From positions 1-64,000 of the forward strand of contig CAZOLR010000002.1 in assembly GCA_964580905.1 (NCBI GenBank): a DNA stretch of 64,000 bases, in the 5' to 3' direction. The notes under the pieces were generated by a model. It saw nothing but the letters and a program-made list of their open reading frames with translations. It did not search any database and had not been told where the DNA came from. The position numbers were made by a program, and so were the translations under genes. Source of the stretch: G041228335 sp964580905. GTDB taxonomy: Bacteria; Pseudomonadota; Alphaproteobacteria; Puniceispirillales; UBA1172. Shown here piece after piece: positions 59,527 through 64,000 of this stretch. How positions within the stretch are numbered: position 1 is the first letter of the stretch; each line of letters begins with the position of its first letter.

Positions 59527-60142
59527 TTTGTCGGAAATCCTTGATGCGCTCGGGGGATGTATTCAGCCTGAGGCTGATCCGGTGCCGGAAGGACGGCGGG
59601 CATCAGCGGTGTTGATGGCATTGATCAAAGATGAAGGCCGGTATTCCATCATTCTGACTGAGCGTTCTTCTGAGCTGCGTCATCATGCGGGCCAGATCAG
59701 CTTCCCCGGAGGACAGATTGATCAGGGGGAAACCGTGCTTGGTGCGGCGTTGCGTGAAGCCGAAGAGGAAATCGCCCTTCCTGCCGGGAAAGTAGATGTG
59801 CTGGGATATCTGCCCGGGGTGGTGACCACCGCAAATTTTCATATCGCGCCGGTACTGGGCGTGGTGAATGCCGATGTATCGCTGGTTCCGGCCGAAGCTG
59901 AGGTTTCGCGGATACTCATTGAGCCTGTCCTTCCTCTTCTTGATCCGGGCAGGCATCGCTCGGTGCAACGTGAATATCAGGGCAAGCCGTATCAATCCTG
60001 GGAAATTCAGCATGACCGCGAATACATCTGGGGTGCGACGGCGCGAATACTGGTTCAGTGGTCGGCACGCATTCAGGCAAATCAAAAGGTCCCGCCGGTG
60101 CTGAACGGAGATGGGAGTCATGAAAAGGTGACCGTAAGATGA
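59519..60142 (+). CDS. Nudix hydrolase, CoA pyrophosphatase type
   Basis: A 207-residue Nudix protein. The CoA-specific upstream motif LTERSSELRHHAGQISFPGG is present, followed by the Nudix box (GQIDQGETVLGAALREAEEEI), where the last Gly of the box is replaced by Ala. It would split CoA or acyl-CoA to phosphopantetheine and 3',5'-ADP. The open frame starts at 59342, but ATG 59519 matches the family's length. The stop overlaps the next ATG by four bases. Confidence 0.86.
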   Translation: MDDLSEILDALGGCIQPEADPVPEGRRASAVLMALIKDEGRYSIILTERSSELRHHAGQISFPGGQIDQGETVLGAALREAEEEIALPAGKVDVLGYLPGVVTTANFHIAPVLGVVNADVSLVPAEAEVSRILIEPVLPLLDPGRHRSVQREYQGKPYQSWEIQHDREYIWGATARILVQWSARIQANQKVPPVLNGDGSHEKVTVR

Positions 60143-60423
60143 GTCGTTATCTCATTATAGGACTTGCCGTGCTGGTAGGCGCAATCCTTGGCTTGCTGCT
60201 GGCAAGATACCAGAAAAGGCAGGAACAGGTGCTGGTTGAGGAAGGCAAGACATGGTCTCTGTTGCCGTGGATAGCCGGATTTGCGGTGCTCATTGTAGGT
60301 CTTTTCCTGCTGGCCGACGGAGAAAGGGCCCCGAAAGACGCTGAGTATAAACCGGCCACCCTGCAGAATGGCGACATTCAGCCAGGATCCTTTGACTCGA
60401 ATTCTGGTAATTCAAACGACTAG
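60139..60423 (+). CDS. Small two-helix membrane protein (DUF6111-like)
   Basis: A 94-residue protein with two predicted helices (residues 3-22 and about 42-59) and a polar tail (GERAPKDAEYKPATLQNGD). It resembles small alphaproteobacterial proteins labelled DUF6111 that lie between a Nudix gene and the CCA-adding enzyme gene; that match is from memory. Function is unknown. The start overlaps the Nudix stop. Confidence 0.68.
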   Translation: MSRYLIIGLAVLVGAILGLLLARYQKRQEQVLVEEGKTWSLLPWIAGFAVLIVGLFLLADGERAPKDAEYKPATLQNGDIQPGSFDSNSGNSND

Positions 60424-60437
60424 TGTGCGGAAACTCA

Positions 60438-61670
60438 ATGCCAGTTCAGCCCAATACATATCTGGCGGAAACCCTGCTCAGGCTTGAGCTCCCGCAGAAA
60501 ATCATGGCTGTTGTCGCACAGGCAGGGGGAGAGGCCAGATTTGTTGGCGGCGTGGTGCGTGACCTTCTGGCCGGAATAACCAGTGACGATCATGCCGATA
60601 TCGACATGGCGGGAACGCTCCCGCCGGAAGAGTCTGCCCGTGTGCTCAAGGCGGCCGGGCTCAGGGTTATCCCGACGGGTATTGATCATGGCACGATCAC
60701 GGTGATGGAAAAAGCGCAGGACGCGCCGAGACGGAAAGTCGAGCTGACGACATTGCGCCGGGATATCCACACGGATGGCCGTCATGCGGAAGTTGTGTTC
60801 GGCACTGACTGGACCGCTGATGCTGCCCGACGGGATTTCACGATCAACAGTCTTTACGCGGATGCCGAGGGGCAGATCTTTGATCCTTTCGGAGGTGTGG
60901 AAGATCTTAAAGCAGGCCGGGTGAAGTTTATACATGATGCCGGGATGCGAATCCGGGAAGATTACTTAAGGATGCTCAGGTATTTTCGCTTTTTCGGACG
61001 GTTCGGCCGGGGGGATGCAGACGCGGAAGCCTTAGCGGCGATCCGGCAGCAACGTGCCGGATTGAAACAGATTTCGGGGGAGCGGATTGCGGCTGAAATC
61101 AAAGGTATACTTCTCTCGCGCTCAGCTCCCGCCATTGATGCCATGGTCTTGACTGGTATAGACCATGAAATTGCTGAAGGTGGTTTTATAACCGAAAACT
61201 TTACCACGTTGCTTGCCTCAGTTGCTGATATGCCAGTGATTATTCTTTTCGGATATCTTATTGGTAAAGCCTCACCCGGGGATGTTGCAGACAGGCTCCG
61301 GCTTTCAAATGCTGAACGTCGGCTGATGGAGCAGGCCGCAGGGGATATGGATATTGAACTCCTTGAAGGAAGAGACTGGCAACGCGGGGCGTGGCAGATT
61401 GCAAAGGATACCCGTCTTGATATGAAGACGCTGTCTTTTCTCTATGCTGTCTGGTCGGTCCGGAAACGTGGCACGGCTGACAGATCACATCAATCCAGGT
61501 TGCGCAACTGGCGGCTGCCGGTCTTTCCTGTCACTGGCGGGGATCTGATGGACAGAGGGTTTCGGGAAGGTGAGAAATTGGGGCAGACTCTCGCCATGCT
61601 GGAACAGCAATGGATTGATGGCGGGTTCATGCAGGGAAAAGATGAGTTGCTGAATTTTCTGGACGCTTGA
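60438..61670 (+). CDS. cca: CCA tRNA nucleotidyltransferase / poly(A) polymerase family
   Basis: A 410-residue enzyme adding or repairing the CCA end of tRNAs. The nucleotidyltransferase core has FVGGVVRDLL and the metal-binding DIDMAG, then ARRDFTINSLYAD and the template-binding region EDYLRMLRYFRFFGRFG. The C-terminal part is the alphaproteobacterial type without HD domain. ATG 60438 is preferred; GTG 60423 overlaps the upstream stop. Confidence 0.9.
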   Translation: MPVQPNTYLAETLLRLELPQKIMAVVAQAGGEARFVGGVVRDLLAGITSDDHADIDMAGTLPPEESARVLKAAGLRVIPTGIDHGTITVMEKAQDAPRRKVELTTLRRDIHTDGRHAEVVFGTDWTADAARRDFTINSLYADAEGQIFDPFGGVEDLKAGRVKFIHDAGMRIREDYLRMLRYFRFFGRFGRGDADAEALAAIRQQRAGLKQISGERIAAEIKGILLSRSAPAIDAMVLTGIDHEIAEGGFITENFTTLLASVADMPVIILFGYLIGKASPGDVADRLRLSNAERRLMEQAAGDMDIELLEGRDWQRGAWQIAKDTRLDMKTLSFLYAVWSVRKRGTADRSHQSRLRNWRLPVFPVTGGDLMDRGFREGEKLGQTLAMLEQQWIDGGFMQGKDELLNFLDA

Positions 61671-61712
61671 ATGACAACACGATAGGACTGTCGCCAGTAT
61701 TAAGGAAGAGGC

Positions 61713-62609
61713 ATGGGAAAGCACGACCTGTCATTACCCGTCACCGAAGACGAGCGGAAAAACCGTCAGGATCAGGCCGCTGACTGGTTCAGATCACTGC
61801 GTGATCAGATCTGCGATGCTTTTGAAGCCATCGAAAATGACTATGCCGCGGCCCATCCGGAGGCTGGGGCTCCGGGTCGGTTTGAACGCAGACCATGGGA
61901 CCGCCCGGAAGGTGGCGGCGGTGTGATGTCTCTCATGCACGGGCTGGTTTTTGAGAAGGTTGGCGTCAATATTTCCACCGTCCATGGCCGTTTCAGTGAT
62001 GAATTCAAGGGGCAGATACCGGGTACGGCAGATAATCCTGAATTCTGGGCCAGCGGCATTTCTCTTGTTGCCCATATGCGTAACCCTTTTGTCCCTGCGG
62101 TGCATATGAATACGCGCTATCTGAATACAGGTGGGATCGGGGGCAAACGCTGGTTTGGTGGCGGGGCTGATCTGACGCCGATTATGCCGATAACCGAAGA
62201 TACTGATGATTTCCATTCCCGGTTGAAAGCGGCCTGTGACGCGCACGATCCTGAATACTACCCTCAGTACAAGGCCTGGTGTGATGAGTATTTCTATCTT
62301 CCCCACCGAAGTGAAGCCCGGGGTGCCGGCGGGATTTTTTACGATTATCTCGATGAAGGGGATTTCGAAGGGGAGTTTGCTTTCACCCGTGATGTTGGTA
62401 CGGCGTTTCTTGAGATTTACCCTGAGCTGGTGCGGCGACGGATGGAAACGCCATTCACCGATGCCGACAGGGAGCATCAGCTGGTTCGTCGTGGCCGCTA
62501 TGTTGAGTTTAACCTGCTCTATGACCGGGGAACTGTTTTCGGATTGAAAACCGGCGGTAATGTTGAGGCGATTCTCATGTCCTTACCGCCTGAAGTCCGC
62601 TGGCCCTGA
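61713..62609 (+). CDS. hemF: Oxygen-dependent coproporphyrinogen III oxidase
   Basis: A 298-residue haem-biosynthesis enzyme converting coproporphyrinogen III to protoporphyrinogen IX with O2. Conserved parts: RPWDRPEGGGGVMSLMHG, VHMNTRYLNTGG, WFGGGADLTPI, EARGAGGIFYDYLDE and the C-terminal GRYVEFNLLYDRGTVFGL. GGAAGAGG precedes the ATG. It indicates aerobic growth and fits the bc1 genes that follow. Confidence 0.95.
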   Translation: MGKHDLSLPVTEDERKNRQDQAADWFRSLRDQICDAFEAIENDYAAAHPEAGAPGRFERRPWDRPEGGGGVMSLMHGLVFEKVGVNISTVHGRFSDEFKGQIPGTADNPEFWASGISLVAHMRNPFVPAVHMNTRYLNTGGIGGKRWFGGGADLTPIMPITEDTDDFHSRLKAACDAHDPEYYPQYKAWCDEYFYLPHRSEARGAGGIFYDYLDEGDFEGEFAFTRDVGTAFLEIYPELVRRRMETPFTDADREHQLVRRGRYVEFNLLYDRGTVFGLKTGGNVEAILMSLPPEVRWP

Positions 62610-62701
62610 GGTGAGACAGGGCGGCAGGCGTATCATATGCATGTTTTAGAGACATTTGGTCGCACTGACCCTTGTAGCCGTTGATATGAGGCACAAACAA
62701 C

Positions 62702-62730
62702 TTGGTTTCACCTGGCCTTAGCCGTATATT
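62702..62730 (+). promoter_or_regulatory. Candidate promoter for the bc1 operon
   Basis: TTGGTT (62702-62707) and TATATT (62725-62730) are spaced by 17 bases, 38 bases before the Rieske ATG, which has AAGGGGG as Shine-Dalgarno. The -35 is a poor match, so confidence is limited. Confidence 0.35.
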
Positions 62731-62767
62731 CAGGTCATTATTCTGCAAGGTATTGTAAGGGGGAATC

Positions 62768-63298
62768 ATGTCCGATACCGCCGATAATAAAGGCCGCCGC
62801 GACTTTATTGTAGTTGCCACGAACACCATGATGGCTGTCGGTGCCGCTGCGGTTGCCTATCCATTGATCAATCAGATGAATCCAGCCGCCGATACACTGG
62901 CACTGGCGTCGATCGAAGTCGACGTCTCAGGAATAGCTGTCGGCCAGGCCATTACGGTTAAATGGCGCGGCAAGCCGGTATTCATCCGTCGCCGCACAGA
63001 TGAGGAAATCAGCAAGGCTGCTAATGTCGATCTGGGTGATCTCCGTGATCCGGAAGCGGATACAGATCGGGTTCAGAAAGCTGAACTTCTGGTTATCCAG
63101 GGGATCTGCACCCATCTCGGATGCGTGCCGCTTGGTCAGAAAATTGGTGAAGTCAAAGGTGACTATAACGGCTGGTTCTGTCCGTGCCACGGGTCTCACT
63201 ACGATACATCTGGCCGCATTCGCAAAGGCCCGGCACCTACCAACCTGGAAGTGCCGCCTTACAGTTTCGTATCTGACAATGTAATCAAGATTGGTTGA
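62768..63298 (+). CDS. petA: Rieske iron-sulfur subunit of cytochrome bc1
   Basis: A 176-residue subunit. A twin-arginine-type anchor (GRRDFIVVATNTMMAVG) starts the protein. The [2Fe-2S] cluster ligands are in CTHLGC (near residue 115) and CPCHGSHYD (near 137). It moves electrons from ubiquinol to cytochrome c1 in the periplasm. Cytochrome b follows after 16 bases in the standard petABC order. Confidence 0.96.
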   Translation: MSDTADNKGRRDFIVVATNTMMAVGAAAVAYPLINQMNPAADTLALASIEVDVSGIAVGQAITVKWRGKPVFIRRRTDEEISKAANVDLGDLRDPEADTDRVQKAELLVIQGICTHLGCVPLGQKIGEVKGDYNGWFCPCHGSHYDTSGRIRKGPAPTNLEVPPYSFVSDNVIKIG

Positions 63299-63314
63299 GG
63301 GGAGTTAGAAACCG

Positions 63315-64000
63315 ATGGAGATGCAAAATTTCAAGAACCCTGTTGTTCGGTGGATTGATCACCGTCTTCCGGTGTTCAGTTTCATGCACCATGAGTTGCA
63401 TGAATATCCCACCCCGAAGAATCTGAATTATCTCTGGAATCTGGGGTCACTGGCAGGATTTGCCCTGGTCATAATGATCGTGACAGGCATCATCCTCGCC
63501 ATGCACTACACTCCTCATGTTGATCATGCGTTTGCTTCGGTTGAACGTATCATGCGTGACGTCAACCACGGCTGGCTTATCCGCTACATTCACATGAACG
63601 GGGCCAGTTTCTTCTTTATCGTTGTCTATATTCATATTTTCCGCGGTCTCTATTACGGCTCCTACAAAGCCCCGCGGGAGTTGCTCTGGATGCTGGGTGT
63701 TGTCATTCTTCTTCTGATGATGGCGACAGCTTTCATGGGATACGTGCTTCCCTGGGGCCAGATGAGCTTCTGGGGCGCCACGGTTATTACCAACCTGTTC
63801 TCTGCCATACCGTTTGTGGGTGAAAGCATTGTTGTCTGGCTCTGGGGCGGGTTTTCCGTTGATAATCCGACACTTTCACGTTTCTTTGCCCTGCATTATC
63901 TGATGCCGTTTCTTATCGCCGGGGTGGTGATACTTCATATCATTGCCCTGCACCGTTTCGGCTCAAACAACCCGCTTGGCATTGACGTCAGCGGCAAGCA
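63315..64000 (+). CDS. petB: Cytochrome b of the bc1 complex (3' truncated by window edge)
   Basis: The first 228 residues of cytochrome b are present. Seen: FSFMHHELHEYPTPKNLNY, helix A to D with haem His residues in IHMNGASFFF and in the MGYVLPWGQMSFWGATVITN segment (Qo-side), and ALHYLMPFLIAGVVILHIIALHRFGSNNP. The frame is open to the last base of the window. ATG 63315 follows GAGGGGAG in the short gap after petA. Confidence 0.95.
   Translation, partial: MEMQNFKNPVVRWIDHRLPVFSFMHHELHEYPTPKNLNYLWNLGSLAGFALVIMIVTGIILAMHYTPHVDHAFASVERIMRDVNHGWLIRYIHMNGASFFFIVVYIHIFRGLYYGSYKAPRELLWMLGVVILLLMMATAFMGYVLPWGQMSFWGATVITNLFSAIPFVGESIVVWLWGGFSVDNPTLSRFFALHYLMPFLIAGVVILHIIALHRFGSNNPLGIDVSGK

Overview
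The window is a gene-dense stretch of a bacterial chromosome, most likely from a free-living aerobic alphaproteobacterium, possibly a marine Rhodospirillales or SAR116-like lineage. The lineage is inferred from gene content (FDH3-type formate dehydrogenase, SoeABC sulfite dehydrogenase, GcvT-fused dimethylglycine dehydrogenase paralogues, MttB homologue, TIGR02186/TauE pair, DUF1285-Nudix-CCA block). No database was searched. I see no tRNA, rRNA, IS element, phage gene or CRISPR array. Intergenic gaps are short, ATGA start/stop overlaps are common, and several convergent genes overlap at their 3' ends.

Layout. (1) 1-5442: 3' part of an FDH3-type formate dehydrogenase operon (alpha, beta, small lipoprotein, gamma cytochrome b, WD40-cytochrome c fusion, 41-aa membrane peptide). 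(2) 5412-8057: two exported serine proteases (S8 and S1C) with overlapping divergent 5' ends, then a 2OG-Fe(II) oxygenase-like gene. (3) 8212-14508: an operon joining a four-subunit succinate dehydrogenase/fumarate reductase-type complex (order B-C-D-A) to a two-subunit class I fumarase/tartrate dehydratase, a LysR regulator and a GST-like protein. (4) 14525-20733: TPP enzyme, beta-hydroxyacid dehydrogenase, cold-shock protein, DMT exporter, flavodoxin-fold protein, phosphoglucose isomerase. (5) 20811-27195: a cluster whose parts fit conversion of gamma-butyrobetaine/crotonobetaine/carnitine to glycine betaine. (6) 27222-33586: TPR protein, SufU-like scaffold, pyruvate kinase, threonine aldolase, Asp/Asn hydroxylase-like protein, RarD-like transporter, cyclophilin, TerC. 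(7) 33732-40907: XRE-cupin regulator, two GcvT-fused flavin dehydrogenases and a non-pyrrolysine MttB-family methyltransferase, a likely methylated-amine demethylation module. (8) 40910-50551: phosphotransacetylase-like protein, MocR regulator, omega-aminotransferase, SoeABC sulfite dehydrogenase and a TauE exporter, which together resemble the lower part of taurine/sulfonate dissimilation without Xsc. (9) 50604-55869: SDR, quinone reductase, membrane desaturase, TIM-barrel protein, M81 peptidase. (10) 55959-58724: UspA, TIGR02186 protein, second TauE, ArsR regulator. (11) 58939-64000: housekeeping block (DUF1285, CoA-type Nudix, small membrane protein, CCA-adding enzyme, HemF, Rieske protein, start of cytochrome b).

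Taken together, the accessory genes describe a heterotroph living on small methylated amines, sulfonates and one-carbon compounds. Carnitine-type substrates would give glycine betaine (region 5). Region 7 could remove methyl groups to folate. Formate from one-carbon oxidation would be oxidised by region 1. Sulfite from sulfonates would be oxidised or exported by region 8. All of these electrons end at the quinone/bc1 chain encoded at the right edge. The links between regions are inference. The best leads for something undescribed are the MttB-flavoprotein module with its tandem operator-like repeats, the SDH-hydro-lyase operon whose flavoprotein has Cys in place of the FAD-linking His, and the paired palindromes in front of soeA.
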